DNA of 64,000 bases, from assembly GCF_905200055.1 (NCBI RefSeq), contig NZ_CAJKIS010000008.1, positions 1-64,000 on the forward strand. Direction: 5' to 3'. Both the position numbers and the translations under genes were made by a program. Of this stretch, positions 43,536-52,901 are shown piece by piece; position 1 is the stretch's first letter; each line of letters begins with the position of its first letter. Origin of the DNA: an uncultured Fusobacterium sp. (GTDB lineage: Bacteria; Fusobacteriota; Fusobacteriia; Fusobacteriales; Fusobacteriaceae). Under the pieces are notes generated by a model. That model saw only the letters and a program-made list of their open reading frames with translations. It was not told the origin of the DNA and did no database searches.

Positions 43536-45158
43536 CTAAATCTTTTCAGGTTTAGCTACAACAATATTTTTTTCATTTATATATGTAACAAATCCTGGCT
43601 TTCCACCTTTTGGCTTATTTATATATCTTTTTTGAGTATAGTCAACGCTGATTTTATCCCCAGTACTACTCTTAGAATAGAAAGCAGCTACTTCTGCTCC
43701 TTTCATAAGCATCTCATCTGTCACTAAACTTGCCTTTATAATAACATGTGATCCTGGAATATTTTTTGAGTGTAGCCAAATATCATTTTTTTCAGCTACT
43801 TTAAAAGTAAGGTTGTCATTTTCAATATTGTTTCTTCCATATAAAATTCTATAATCTTCAAACTCAAGAACTCCATATCCTATCTCTTTATTGACTTTTT
43901 TCTTGTTGCCTTTCTTTTGCTGAACTTTTAAATATCCTTGTGCAACTAACTCATCTTGAATCAATTTTAAATTATTAGTATCATCACTACTATCGATAAA
44001 AAGTTTAACACTGTTTAGATACTCTAAGTCCTCATTAATCTCTTTATTTCTTCTAGCATTAGCCTCCATTCCTCTTTTTAACTTATTATACTTCTTATAT
44101 GTTTTTTCAAGGTTTTCTTGTGGAGAAAGTTGAGGTTCTAAAGGAATTTCAATCTCTCTATTATTGTAGAAATCATAAGTTTTTAAACTTATCATACCTC
44201 TTTTTATAGAGTATATTGAGGCAGCTAAAATATCTCCTAGCTCCTTATACTTTTCAAAATCACTTTTCTCTTCAGCCTCAGCTTTTAAAATAGAAAGGAT
44301 TTTATTATTTTTCTTTACTTTTTTATTAATATTATCTAAAAGTCTTGTTTTTAAAGTATCAAAGGAACTAGATAGATTTTCAGTGTTAATATAGTAGTTT
44401 ATAACTTCTCTAAAACTATCAAATTCCAATACTTCATCATATTTTTCCTTTGGAATAATATTTAAAACTGTTCCTAAAACAATTCTTTTATTATTTAAAA
44501 ATATTTTTGGTGATAGAGGGGTATCTAATATATTTTTAAAATCACAATAACCTTTTATATTAGAAACTGTCAGTTTTCCAATTCCCTCTACATTTTTAAG
44601 AAGAGTTTTTTCTTCTATAAATCTATTAAACTCCTCTGCTCCTACCTCAATAGGAGATATTTTTTCATCTATTACAGGTTGTTCATATTGTAATCCTGGG
44701 AACATAGCTCTCAATCTATTCTCTTCAAGTGAGAAACGTTTTAATAGATCAACTATCTTATTTTCCCCATCAACTAAAATAAAGTTAGAGTATTTTCCCA
44801 TAATTTCAAAAATTATAGAGTAGTTCTTCACTTCTCCAAGCTCATTTATTCTAGCAAATTTAAATACCAATATTCTATCAAAACCAAGTTGCTCTACATC
44901 TGTCAACATAGCATTTAATAGATGTTTTCTCATATTAGCTGCAAGTCCTGTACTATTTTCTAAAACACCCTCTTTAGAGTTTGAAATATAGCAAATAGGA
45001 AAAGTAGGGTTACAAGAGAAAACTAACTCTGTTTTTCCAAAGAAAACTGATAGTGATGTTTCGGTATTTTTTGTTATCTTATTTATTTTTTTCCCTGTAA
45101 GTTCTCTTTTTAATTCATCTCTTATCTTATTCAGTGATATTCCATCAATGTAAAACAT
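43536..45158 (-). CDS. rqcH: NFACT family protein RqcH/FbpA
   Basis: This 540-residue protein has an N-terminal NFACT-N domain (MFYIDGISLNKIRDELKREL; GLAANMRKHLLNAML), coiled-coil helices (about 250-390) and a C-terminal NFACT-R/DUF814 domain with DIWLHSKNIPGSHVIIKA and YTQKRYINKPKGGKPGFVTY. RqcH binds stalled 50S subunits and adds C-terminal alanine tails; Gram-positive orthologues were first described as fibronectin-binding. The start is ATG 45158 with AGGAG upstream. Last gene in a run PASTA-rsgA-rpe-MarR/FeoA-rqcH. Confidence 0.9.
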   Translation of the reverse strand: MFYIDGISLNKIRDELKRELTGKKINKITKNTETSLSVFFGKTELVFSCNPTFPICYISNSKEGVLENSTGLAANMRKHLLNAMLTDVEQLGFDRILVFKFARINELGEVKNYSIIFEIMGKYSNFILVDGENKIVDLLKRFSLEENRLRAMFPGLQYEQPVIDEKISPIEVGAEEFNRFIEEKTLLKNVEGIGKLTVSNIKGYCDFKNILDTPLSPKIFLNNKRIVLGTVLNIIPKEKYDEVLEFDSFREVINYYINTENLSSSFDTLKTRLLDNINKKVKKNNKILSILKAEAEEKSDFEKYKELGDILAASIYSIKRGMISLKTYDFYNNREIEIPLEPQLSPQENLEKTYKKYNKLKRGMEANARRNKEINEDLEYLNSVKLFIDSSDDTNNLKLIQDELVAQGYLKVQQKKGNKKKVNKEIGYGVLEFEDYRILYGRNNIENDNLTFKVAEKNDIWLHSKNIPGSHVIIKASLVTDEMLMKGAEVAAFYSKSSTGDKISVDYTQKRYINKPKGGKPGFVTYINEKNIVVAKPEKI

Positions 45159-45175
45159 ATGCACTCCTATGTTAA

Positions 45176-45850
45176 TTAATCTTTTTTAATTCCAATAAGA
45201 TTTTTAGCATCAAGAATATCAAGTACTAAAAGTTCTCCATCATTTTTCTTTAAAATAAAGTTATCTTTATTATCACTTTCCATGATCTCAATAACTGTAA
45301 AGTTTTCAACTCCGTGACTAGCAAAATAGTTTTGAACTATTGGAGTTCCTTTAATTTCAACTATTGATACTCTACTTCCAACAGGGAAATCAGTAATTAC
45401 AAGTGGTCTAAAATCATTTGTTTTCTTTTTCAAAGAATCAAGGATAATTTCAAATACACTTATAAAATGTTCTAACTCCTCTTTTGGAATATTTTCTGTG
45501 ATACTTGACATAATCATTTTATGATAGTTGTTATGGTATGTTAAAGCACTAGCTCCTTTAGGAGTAAGTGAAACAAAAACCTTTCTTCTATCTGAATTTG
45601 ATCTAACTCTAGCTATAAATCCTTTTTCTGTAAGTTTAGAAACAGCAACAGTAGCTGTTCCCATTGTAATTCCAATCTTATCTGACAACTCATTCATAGT
45701 TAATGATTCTTGCCCTATTGCCTCTATCAAATGAAGTTCTGTATGAGTAAGACATTTTATCCCTCTTTTTAGAGCCATATCTTCACTTTTAAAAAATAGT
45801 TTATAGAAGTTCCCCAATAATTCATCTACCTTTTTAATATTTGCACTCAT
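45176..45850 (-). CDS. MarR-type regulator fused to a FeoA-like domain
   Basis: This 224-residue protein has residues 1-140 as a MarR winged helix (LTHTELHLIEAIG, SLTMNELSDKIGITMGTATVAVSKLTEKGFI, then RVRSNSDRRKVFVSLTPKG). Residues 148-222 form an SH3-like FeoA domain (ITDFPVGSRVSIVEIKGTP; GELLVLDILDAKNLIGI). The layout recalls iron-dependent DtxR-family regulators, which carry an SH3-like C-terminus, but the DNA-binding part is MarR. It may sense a metal or interact with membrane transport; target unknown. It is 4 bp downstream of rpe. Confidence 0.8.
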   Translation of the reverse strand: MSANIKKVDELLGNFYKLFFKSEDMALKRGIKCLTHTELHLIEAIGQESLTMNELSDKIGITMGTATVAVSKLTEKGFIARVRSNSDRRKVFVSLTPKGASALTYHNNYHKMIMSSITENIPKEELEHFISVFEIILDSLKKKTNDFRPLVITDFPVGSRVSIVEIKGTPIVQNYFASHGVENFTVIEIMESDNKDNFILKKNDGELLVLDILDAKNLIGIKKD

Positions 45851-45853
45851 ATT

Positions 45854-46495
45854 TTACCCTCTCTTTAATAAATTTATTCTTTCCTCATAATCTCCTGAAA
45901 ATACATAAGAACCAGCAACAAATATATTTGCTCCAGCCTCGATACATTGTCCAATAGTATCCGCTGTAATTCCTCCATCAACTTGAATATCTACATCTTG
46001 ACTCAATGCTCTTACATCTTTTATCTTTTCAACTGCACTTGGTATAAATTTTTGTCCTCCAAATCCTGGATTTACACTCATAACAAGTACCATATCAATA
46101 TCATTGATAATATATTTTAATACATCAACTGGAGTAGCAGGGTTTAAAGATACTCCTGCTTTTATTCCATGAGCTTTAATTTGTTGAATAACTCTGTGAA
46201 GATGTAGTGTAGATTCAGCATGAACAGTTATTAAGTCTGCTCCAGCTTTTACGAAGTCATCAATATATCTTTCAGGTCTATCTATCATTAAGTGTACATC
46301 AAAAACAAGTTTAGTTCTATTTCTTACAGCTTTTACAACAGGAGCTCCAAAAGTGATGTTTGGTACGAAAATTCCATCCATAATATCTATATGTACATAG
46401 TCTGCACCTGCTCTATCTATTGCCTCAATCTCTTCCCCTAATCTGCTAAAATCTGCTGATAATATTGAAGGAGCTATTTTAATATTTTTATTCAT
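45854..46495 (-). CDS. rpe: Ribulose-phosphate 3-epimerase
   Basis: This 213-residue TIM-barrel metalloenzyme of the pentose phosphate pathway has [34 protein letters not shown] (metal His/Asp), [27 protein letters not shown] and [11 protein letters not shown]. The start is ATG 46495, behind AGAGGTGG, because the family begins right at [10 protein letters not shown]. The gene overlaps the end of rsgA by eight bases. Confidence 0.95.
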   Translation of the reverse strand: MNKNIKIAPSILSADFSRLGEEIEAIDRAGADYVHIDIMDGIFVPNITFGAPVVKAVRNRTKLVFDVHLMIDRPERYIDDFVKAGADLITVHAESTLHLHRVIQQIKAHGIKAGVSLNPATPVDVLKYIINDIDMVLVMSVNPGFGGQKFIPSAVEKIKDVRALSQDVDIQVDGGITADTIGQCIEAGANIFVAGSYVFSGDYEERINLLKRG

Positions 46496-47369
46496 ATTTA
46501 TTCCACCTCTCATTTTTAAGTTTTTCATATATTCTTTTATAAAATTCATATCTAGTTTGTGAGATCAATCCCTCTTCTACTCTACTTTTAATTATACAAC
46601 CTGGCTCATTCAAATGCAAACAGTTATGGAATTTACAGCTTTCTTCCACTGCAAATTCTGGAAAAAGTCCAATCAATTCTTGAACATCTTTAATATCTGG
46701 AAGTTCAATTGATGAGAAACCTGGAGTATCAATAATATATCCTCCATCTTTTAATGGTAAAAGATTTGTATCTTTTGTTGTGTGTTTTCCTCTTTTCAAT
46801 CTCTTGCTTGTCTCTCCAGTTTCAAGTTTTTTAGCATTTTGTAGAAGATTTATAATACTTGATTTTCCTACTCCACTAGGACCTCCAAAAGCTGTTATCT
46901 TATCTTTAATAAAAGCTTTTAGTTCTTCAATTCCAACATTTTCTCTTTCTGATACAAGAAAATATGGTATATTTAACTGATTTAAAAACTCTAAATTCTT
47001 TTTAATATCCTCAATCTCTTCCTCTGTCAATAAGTCTATCTTATTTACAACAATAATTGGAGATATTTTGTAGTAGAATCCTCTAAGAATTAGAATATTT
47101 AATCTTTCATAATCTATTGCAGGATCTTTTCCAGCAAATTGTATTACTAAATAATCTATATTTGCTACTAAAGGTCTTTCAACTAGATTTTTTCTTTTTT
47201 CTACTTTTATAATAGCATTGTCCTCAGATATCTCAACTATATCCCCTACAACGCAATTTTGTTTGTCATCTTTTCTTTTTAAAATTCCTCTAAGTTTACA
47301 TTCATATACTTGTTCATCAACTTTTACATAATAAAAACCTTGTATCTTATTTATAACAATACCTTTTAT
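46488..47369 (-). CDS. rsgA: Ribosome biogenesis GTPase RsgA, apparently starting at ATA
   Basis: A circularly permuted GTPase needed for 30S maturation. The reading frame extends well beyond the first conventional start (TTG, 47030) and encodes the OB-fold N-terminus [20 protein letters not shown], then [18 protein letters not shown], the G4 motif VVNKIDLL, P-loop [14 protein letters not shown] (K169) and the zinc motif C245-X4-C250-X-H252-X5-C258. No ATG, GTG or TTG exists between the in-frame TAG and the OB-fold. An ATA at 47369, five bases after GGAGGGG, gives 293 residues, the normal length. Confidence 0.85.
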   Translation of the reverse strand: MKGIVINKIQGFYYVKVDEQVYECKLRGILKRKDDKQNCVVGDIVEISEDNAIIKVEKRKNLVERPLVANIDYLVIQFAGKDPAIDYERLNILILRGFYYKISPIIVVNKIDLLTEEEIEDIKKNLEFLNQLNIPYFLVSERENVGIEELKAFIKDKITAFGGPSGVGKSSIINLLQNAKKLETGETSKRLKRGKHTTKDTNLLPLKDGGYIIDTPGFSSIELPDIKDVQELIGLFPEFAVEESCKFHNCLHLNEPGCIIKSRVEEGLISQTRYEFYKRIYEKLKNERWNKYE

Positions 47370-47370
47370 T

Positions 47371-47380
47371 TTTACCCCTC
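47371..47380 (-). promoter_or_regulatory. rsgA: Strong SD that decides the rsgA start
   Basis: GGAGGGGTAA on the minus strand lies five bases before the ATA codon and after the PASTA gene stop. It supports initiation at this site rather than at the internal TTG, which would remove the OB-fold. Confidence 0.75.
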
Positions 47381-47384
47381 CATA

Positions 47385-48101
47385 CTACTTAATTCTATTT
47401 ACAGTAATATCTATCTCTGTGCCTGCTGGAACTTTTCTTCCTGAAACTATACTTGTTTCAATAACAACACCATCTGGTATTTCTGCTAATGTTACATAAT
47501 TAATCTTTCCTACAAGCAGTGAACTTTCACTTAAAAGAATCTCAGCATCATTTACATCAACTCCAATAATATCTGGCATTTTTGTTTCCATCATCTGCTC
47601 TGAACTATTTATAAGGAAAGAGATTTTTTGTCCTTTCTTTAAAAGAGTATCTGTAGCTGGATCAGTAGCAATAACTTCATTATATGGAAGAGCTGCCTTT
47701 GTTGAAGCTACTCTATCAACTATTAATCCTTTTTGTTCAGCTATAGCTTTTGCATCAAGAAAGTTCATTCCCACAAGTTGTGGTACCTCTACTAGAGCCT
47801 CTCCTTTGCTCACCCAAACCTTAATATTTCTATTTTTCTTTACAATACTATCAGGCTCAGGTTCTTGCATAAATATTTCTCCTACTGGAAGATCTGAAAA
47901 CTCATCTCCCATATTTCTAATATTTAGATTATTATCAGTTAGAAGTTCTTCAGCCTCTTCAAGAGTAAAGCTCTTTAAATCTGGTACTTTGTAATATGTT
48001 TCATTAAAATATGATTTCTCAAATATTTTTAATGAAAAAAAAGCTGCCACACCTAGAGCTACAACTGTAATAAAAGAGAAAAAAATTAACTTTTTATTCA
48101 T
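47385..48101 (-). CDS. PASTA domain membrane-anchored protein
   Basis: This 238-residue protein has a short cytoplasmic start (MNKK), one membrane helix (IFFSFITVVALGVAAFF) and three PASTA repeats (VPDLKSFTLEEAEELL; VPQLVGMNFLDAKAIAEQ; MPDIIGVDVNDAEILL). PASTA repeats bind peptidoglycan or beta-lactams. Usually they are attached to PBPs or PknB kinases; here there is no kinase or transpeptidase domain. It is the first gene of the rsgA-rpe run and faces an AT-rich divergent region. Confidence 0.9.
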   Translation of the reverse strand: MNKKLIFFSFITVVALGVAAFFSLKIFEKSYFNETYYKVPDLKSFTLEEAEELLTDNNLNIRNMGDEFSDLPVGEIFMQEPEPDSIVKKNRNIKVWVSKGEALVEVPQLVGMNFLDAKAIAEQKGLIVDRVASTKAALPYNEVIATDPATDTLLKKGQKISFLINSSEQMMETKMPDIIGVDVNDAEILLSESSLLVGKINYVTLAEIPDGVVIETSIVSGRKVPAGTEIDITVNRIK

Positions 48102-48514
48102 TTATTCCTCCTCAAAAAATTCAATTTATATACTATTTGATGATAACATATGACATAGAAAATATCAATAAGCTTTTAAAATAATATATTTTGAAATTTT
48201 TAATATATTTTTAATTTTATATTTTTATATAACTGTATAAATATTATATATTAAGTATTTTCCATTTTTATATTATTATAAGATTTTTTTGTCAATATAA
48301 GTTAATATATCCTTTAAAATTCTTTTTAATATATTATATCATAATTATAGAAATTTTCAGTTAAATATTCTTTAATAGAATAAATTAAAGTATTAAAAAA
48401 ATATTTAATAATAAATTAAAATTTTTTAAAAACAAGATTTTAAAATCTAATCAATAAATTCTTGCTAAAAAATGTGGTAGATGATAAAATAATATTGAAT
48501 GAATTTTTATAAAG
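48102..48514. other. AT-rich divergent intergenic region
   Basis: This stretch between the divergent PASTA and hpt genes is very AT-rich. It must hold both promoters, but many TATAAT-like boxes are present and none stands out. No ORF with an SD, no hairpin with a T run and no long repeat was seen. Confidence 0.7.
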
Positions 48515-48547
48515 GTGATTGTTTTATCACTTTTTTTAGGAGGAAAA

Positions 48548-49072
48548 ATGGATTATACTATTGAAACATTAATACCAAGAGAAAAGGTTGAACAAAGAAT
48601 TAAAGAACTTGCTTGTGAAATTACAAAAGATTATGAAGGAAAAGAAGTTGTAGTTCTTGGACTTTTAAAAGGATCAGTTGTTTTTATGAGCGATCTTATT
48701 AAAGAATTAGATTTACCTCTTACTATTGATTTTATGAACGTATCTAGTTATGGAAATGGAACTAGCACAACTGGTATTGTAAAAATATTAAAAGATGTTG
48801 ATCAAGAACTTAAAGATAAAGATGTTATAATTGTTGAAGATATCATTGATACAGGACTTACTTTAAGCTATGTAAAAGAGTTTATCAAAGCTAAAGGAAC
48901 AAAAAGTGTTAAAGTTTGTACTCTTTTAGATAAACCTGAAAGAAGAAAAGTTGAAATGAAGGGAGACTATGTAGGATTTGAAATTCCTGATGAGTTTGTT
49001 GTAGGTTATGGACTTGACTATGCTCAAAAACATAGAAATCTTCCATTTGTTGGAATAGTTGTAAAAAAATAA
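48548..49072 (+). CDS. hpt: Hypoxanthine phosphoribosyltransferase
   Basis: This 174-residue purine-salvage enzyme has the PRPP loop VIIVEDIIDTGLTLSYV, VVLGLLKGSVVFMSDL and the C-terminal PDEFVVGYGLDYAQKHRNLPFVG. The start is ATG 48548, eight bases after AGGAGG; upstream codons in frame are leader. It opens the plus-strand informational run, 13 bp before rsmA. Confidence 0.94.
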   Translation: MDYTIETLIPREKVEQRIKELACEITKDYEGKEVVVLGLLKGSVVFMSDLIKELDLPLTIDFMNVSSYGNGTSTTGIVKILKDVDQELKDKDVIIVEDIIDTGLTLSYVKEFIKAKGTKSVKVCTLLDKPERRKVEMKGDYVGFEIPDEFVVGYGLDYAQKHRNLPFVGIVVKK

Positions 49073-49085
49073 TCGGAGGAAAATA

Positions 49086-49880
49086 ATGTCCTTTAAACAT
49101 AAAAAGAAATTTGGTCAAAACTTTTTGACAGATCAAAGAGAAGTATTAAGAAAAATTATGGAAGTATCAGATGTCAAAGCTGAAGATACAGTATTAGAAA
49201 TAGGACCAGGAGAAGGGGCATTGACAGCTCTACTTTTAGATACTGCTAAAAAAGTTGTCACTGTTGAAATAGATAGAGATCTTGAAAAGATATTGAGAAA
49301 GAAATTTGACTCTAACCCTAAGTATACTCTAGTTATGAATGATGTATTAGAAACTAATTTAAAAGATTATGTTGGAGAGGGAACAAAGGTTGTTGCCAAT
49401 ATACCTTACTATATAACATCTCCAATTATCAATAAATTAATTGAAAATAGAGATGTGATTGATGAGATATACATCATGGTACAAAAAGAGGTAGCAGAGA
49501 GAATTTGTGCTAAAAAAGGAAAAGAAAGAAGTGTTCTTACTCTAGCAGTAGAATATTTTGGAGAAGCTGAATATCTTTTCACTATTCCAAAAGAGTTTTT
49601 TACTCCTATTCCTAAAGTAGATTCTGCTTTTATGTCTATTAAGCTTTACAAAGATGAAAGATATAGCAAAATAGTAGATGAAGATTGTTTCTTTAAATAT
49701 GTAAAGGCTGCCTTTGCTAACAAGAGAAAAAATCTATTAAACAACTTCACATCTTTGGGAAAATCTAAAGATGAGTTGAGAGAGATTTTAGCTCAAGCTA
49801 ATATCGCTGAAACAGAGAGAGCTGAAAATCTTTCTATTGATGATTTTTTAAATCTAATTGCTATATTTGAAAAAAAATAA
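49086..49880 (+). CDS. rsmA: 16S rRNA dimethyladenosine transferase RsmA
   Basis: This 264-residue KsgA dimethylates the two adenines of helix 45 in 16S rRNA. Landmarks are HKKKFGQNFLTDQ, VLEIGPGEGALTALLL (SAM site), VVANIPYYITSPIINKL (NIPY catalytic motif) and FFTPIPKVDSAF. Length is typical. Confidence 0.96.
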   Translation: MSFKHKKKFGQNFLTDQREVLRKIMEVSDVKAEDTVLEIGPGEGALTALLLDTAKKVVTVEIDRDLEKILRKKFDSNPKYTLVMNDVLETNLKDYVGEGTKVVANIPYYITSPIINKLIENRDVIDEIYIMVQKEVAERICAKKGKERSVLTLAVEYFGEAEYLFTIPKEFFTPIPKVDSAFMSIKLYKDERYSKIVDEDCFFKYVKAAFANKRKNLLNNFTSLGKSKDELREILAQANIAETERAENLSIDDFLNLIAIFEKK

Positions 49881-49898
49881 GCTGCAATTTAAGAAAGC

Positions 49899-49926
49899 AG
49901 GCTGACAATTTAGTCAGCCTTGTTTT
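49899..49926 (+). terminator. Terminator after rsmA
   Basis: AGGCTGAC-AATTTA-GTCAGCCT is followed by TGTTTT, before the SD of the next gene. It separates hpt-rsmA from the khpA-rimM-trmD run, probably with readthrough. Confidence 0.82.
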
Positions 49927-49947
49927 AAATTTTAAGATGGAGGAAAA

Positions 49948-50202
49948 ATGCTAGGAAGTTATGAGTTTCTGATTCAAAGCAGAAAAGAGGATATTGACTT
50001 TATAAATAAAGTTGTAGAGGCCTATGAGGGAGCTGGAGTTGTAAGAACTGTAGATCCTCAAAAGGGGCTTATAAATATAATTACTACATATGATTTTAAA
50101 GATTTTGTAAAATTTGTTATAGAAGATTTAAGAAAATATGATGTAGTAGCTGAAATTATAGAAGAGGGAACTTGGAAAGGTTCTCTATATATTAATAAAT
50201 AA
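49948..50202 (+). CDS. DUF4911 domain protein
   Basis: This 84-residue protein (MLGSYEFLIQSRKEDIDFIN, then EGAGVVRTVDPQKGLINIIT) has an alternating alpha-beta pattern like the DUF4911 family. Function is unknown. GGAGG precedes ATG. It is 18 bp before khpA and likely belongs to the ribosome-maturation operon that follows. Confidence 0.7.
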   Translation: MLGSYEFLIQSRKEDIDFINKVVEAYEGAGVVRTVDPQKGLINIITTYDFKDFVKFVIEDLRKYDVVAEIIEEGTWKGSLYINK

Positions 50203-50220
50203 TATTTAGTGGAGGAAAAG

Positions 50221-50460
50221 ATGGAAAAATTAGAAAAATTAATCAACTATATTATAAAAGAGCTTGTAGATACTAAAGATGCTGTAATGATAGATTATGA
50301 TGCTATTGATGATACTATCACTTTTAAAGTAAGTGTTGCTAAAGGAGAAATGGGAAAAATAATCGGTAAAAATGGACTTACAGCTAATGCAATTAGAGGA
50401 GTTATGCAAGCTGCTGGAGTTAAAGATAAACTAAATGTAAATGTTGAATTTTTAGACTAG
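50221..50460 (+). CDS. khpA: KH domain RNA-binding protein KhpA
   Basis: This 79-residue protein with a single type-II KH fold has MEKLEKLINYIIKELVDTKD and the GXXG loop GKIIGKNGLTANAIRGVM. KhpA with KhpB (Jag) is a known global RNA-binding pair in Firmicutes. The start is ATG 50221 behind GTGGAGG; earlier codons overlap this SD. Typical rimM neighbour. Confidence 0.93.
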   Translation: MEKLEKLINYIIKELVDTKDAVMIDYDAIDDTITFKVSVAKGEMGKIIGKNGLTANAIRGVMQAAGVKDKLNVNVEFLD

Positions 50461-50472
50461 GAGGATTGATTG

Positions 50473-51024
50473 ATGGAGCTTTTTACAGTTGGTAAAATAT
50501 CTGGAACTCATCATCTTAAAGGAGCTGTAAAAATTATAGCTAATGTGTCAGATGCTGAGATCTTAGTTGGAAATAAAGTTATTATTGATATTCAAGGGGA
50601 ACAAAAAATACTTACTATCACAAGTGTAAGTCCTCTTGTTGGAAATAAATGGACAGTTGAATTTCAAGAGATAACTAATAAAACTGATGCTGGAAAGTTA
50701 AAAAATGGACTTATAAAAGTTAGAAGAGATATTTTAGGAATAGCTGAAGATGAATATCTATTAAACGATCTTATGGATATGGAAGTTGTAGATATGAAAA
50801 ATAATGAAACTATAGGAAGAGTAACTGATATTTTTGAAACTGCTGCTCATGATATTCTTGTAGTTGAAGATGAAAAAAGTGAAGCTATGATTCCAGATAT
50901 TGATGAGTTTGTTAAAAAAATAGATTTTGATAAAAGAACTATTTTTGTTGAACTTATTGATGGTATGAGAGAGATGAAAGGAAAAAAATATCAGCAAGAT
51001 GATGGAATAGAAGATGAGGAGTAA
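50473..51024 (+). CDS. rimM: Ribosome maturation factor RimM
   Basis: This 183-residue protein needed for 30S head maturation has MELFTVGKISGTHHLKGAVKI at the start and a PRC-barrel half (DEYLLNDLMDMEVVDMKN; AMIPDIDEFVKKID). The start is ATG 50473 with AGGAGG eight bases before it. Immediately precedes trmD. Confidence 0.94.
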   Translation: MELFTVGKISGTHHLKGAVKIIANVSDAEILVGNKVIIDIQGEQKILTITSVSPLVGNKWTVEFQEITNKTDAGKLKNGLIKVRRDILGIAEDEYLLNDLMDMEVVDMKNNETIGRVTDIFETAAHDILVVEDEKSEAMIPDIDEFVKKIDFDKRTIFVELIDGMREMKGKKYQQDDGIEDEE

Positions 51025-51027
51025 TTT

Positions 51028-51756
51028 ATGAAAATAAATATTTTAACTCTATTTCCAGAGATGTTCAGAGGATTTACAGGAGAGAGCATAATCAAGAGAG
51101 CTTTGGAAAAAAATCTTTTAGAGATAAATGTAATTAATATTAGAGATTTTTGTTATGATAAACATAAACAAGCTGATGATAAGGTTTTTGGTGGAGGGGC
51201 AGGAATGCTTATGAAGCCAGAACCACTTATTAGAGCATTGAATACACTTGGAGGAAAAGTTATATATACTTCACCTCAAGGTGTTAGATTTGATCAAAAG
51301 TTGGCAATAGAACTTTCTCAAGAGGAGGAGATCACTATAATTGCTGGACACTATGAGGGAATTGATGAGAGAGTAGTGGAAAGTAGAGTTGATTTAGAAG
51401 TATCTATTGGGGATTTTGTTTTAACTGGTGGGGAGTTACCTGCAATGGTGATGACAGATTGTATTGCTAGACTTGTTCCTGGAGCTATTAAGCAGGAATC
51501 TTATGAAAATGACTCTTTTTTTAATGGACTTTTAGATTATCCAAACTACACAAGACCTGAAGAGTATGAGGGAATGAAAGTGCCAGAGGTTTTATTGTCT
51601 GGACACCATAAAAATATAGAGATTTGGAGAAAAAAAGAGAGCTTAAAGAGAACTTATTTAAGGAGACCTGATCTTTTAAAGGGGAGAGAGTTTGATAAGT
51701 TAGAGAAAAAACTTTTAAACGAGATAAAAGAGGAGTTAAAAAAGGAGAATAAATAA
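51028..51756 (+). CDS. trmD: tRNA (guanine-37-N1) methyltransferase
   Basis: This 242-residue SPOUT enzyme makes m1G37. Landmarks are INILTLFPEMFRGFTGESII, DDKVFGGGAGMLMKPEPL, IIAGHYEGIDERV and VSIGDFVLTGGELPAMVMTD, the trefoil-knot SAM site. Usual length; linked to rimM as in many bacteria. Overlaps the next start by one base. Confidence 0.97.
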   Translation: MKINILTLFPEMFRGFTGESIIKRALEKNLLEINVINIRDFCYDKHKQADDKVFGGGAGMLMKPEPLIRALNTLGGKVIYTSPQGVRFDQKLAIELSQEEEITIIAGHYEGIDERVVESRVDLEVSIGDFVLTGGELPAMVMTDCIARLVPGAIKQESYENDSFFNGLLDYPNYTRPEEYEGMKVPEVLLSGHHKNIEIWRKKESLKRTYLRRPDLLKGREFDKLEKKLLNEIKEELKKENK

Positions 51757-52289
51757 TGATCTATAAACTTGGAGAATATATCCCAAAAATTGGAAAGAAT
51801 AACTATATTGCTGAAAATGCAAGTGTAATTGGAAAAGTTGAAACAGGGGAGAATGTCTCAATTTGGTTTTCTGCTGTTTTAAGAGGAGATATGAGCTTAA
51901 TTAAAATTGGTAATGGCTCAAATGTTCAAGATAATTCAACTTTACATGGAGATACAGATTTTCCTACAACAATAGGAGAGAGAGTTACTATTGGGCATAA
52001 CTGTGTTGTGCATGGTTGTACAGTAGGAGATAACTCAATAATTGGAATGGGAAGTATTATTTTAAATGGAAGTGTTATTCCTAAAAACTGTATAGTATCT
52101 GCTGGATCTGTGGTAAATAATAAATTGAAAGCAGAAGAAGGGGATCTTATAGCAGGTTCTCCAGCTAGAGTTATAAAGAAACTTTCTGAAAAACATTGGG
52201 AGTATTTAGAATATGCAAGTGGAGTTTATCTTGCAAAGATAGATAGATTTAAAAATCAATTAGAAGAGATTAAATTAGAAGAAAAATAA
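51756..52289 (+). CDS. Gamma-carbonic anhydrase family hexapeptide-repeat protein
   Basis: This 177-residue left-handed beta-helix has repeated hexapeptides (ASVIGKVETGENVSIWFSAV, then GHNCVVHGCTVGDNSIIGMG). Histidines at TLHGDT, TIGHNC and VVHGCT correspond to the zinc ligands of gamma carbonic anhydrases and YrdA-type proteins. Catalysis is not certain for YrdA-like members. The start overlaps the trmD stop (TAATG). Confidence 0.9.
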   Translation: MIYKLGEYIPKIGKNNYIAENASVIGKVETGENVSIWFSAVLRGDMSLIKIGNGSNVQDNSTLHGDTDFPTTIGERVTIGHNCVVHGCTVGDNSIIGMGSIILNGSVIPKNCIVSAGSVVNNKLKAEEGDLIAGSPARVIKKLSEKHWEYLEYASGVYLAKIDRFKNQLEEIKLEEK

Positions 52290-52312
52290 ATTTAAAGAAG
52301 GGATTATATAAA

Positions 52313-52876
52313 ATGAGAGATAAAATATACTTAGGATTAGTTCACTATCCTGTTTACAATAAAAATAATGATGTTGTATGTACTTCTGTTACAAACTTTG
52401 ATATCCATGACATTTCAAGAAGTTGTAGAACTTATGATGTAAAAGGATACCGTTTAATTGTTCCAGTAGATGCACAAAAAATGCTTACTGAAAGAATTAT
52501 AGGTTACTGGCAAGAGGGTACAGGGGGACAATTTAACAAGGATAGAGAAAATGCCTTTGCTATAACTAGAGTTATGGACAGTATTGAAAAGGTAATTGAA
52601 GAGATTGAAGAGAAAGAGGGACAAAAACCAGTTATCATAACAACTTCAGCAAGAATTTTCCCTAATACTGTAAGCTATAAAACAATGTCAGATATGATAT
52701 TTGAAGATGATAGACCATACTTATTATTATTTGGTACTGGTTGGGGGCTTACAGATGAAGTAATGGATATGTCAAACTATATTCTTGAGCCAATTAGAGG
52801 AAATACAAAATATAATCATCTTTCTGTAAGAGCTGCTGTGGCTATTATACTTGATAGACTTTTAGGAGAAAGATAA
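52313..52876 (+). CDS. SPOUT-type RNA methyltransferase (PF09936-like)
   Basis: This 187-residue protein has IYLGLVHYPVYNKNNDVVCT at the N-terminus, ISRSCRTYDVKGYRLIVPVD, and LLLFGTGWGLTDEVMDMSNY resembling a trefoil-knot SAM pocket. It matches a small family of predicted RNA methyltransferases often encoded by trmD-rimM. Target nucleotide unknown. ATG after AAGAAGGG. Confidence 0.8.
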   Translation: MRDKIYLGLVHYPVYNKNNDVVCTSVTNFDIHDISRSCRTYDVKGYRLIVPVDAQKMLTERIIGYWQEGTGGQFNKDRENAFAITRVMDSIEKVIEEIEEKEGQKPVIITTSARIFPNTVSYKTMSDMIFEDDRPYLLLFGTGWGLTDEVMDMSNYILEPIRGNTKYNHLSVRAAVAIILDRLLGER

Positions 52877-52901
52877 TTAAAAATACAGTTCTGGAGGGAA
52901 A

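Noticed and set aside
47385..48101. PASTA protein as part of a split PknB-type kinase
   Set aside because: No kinase motifs are found upstream or downstream; the frame starts with its own ATG, SD and membrane helix.
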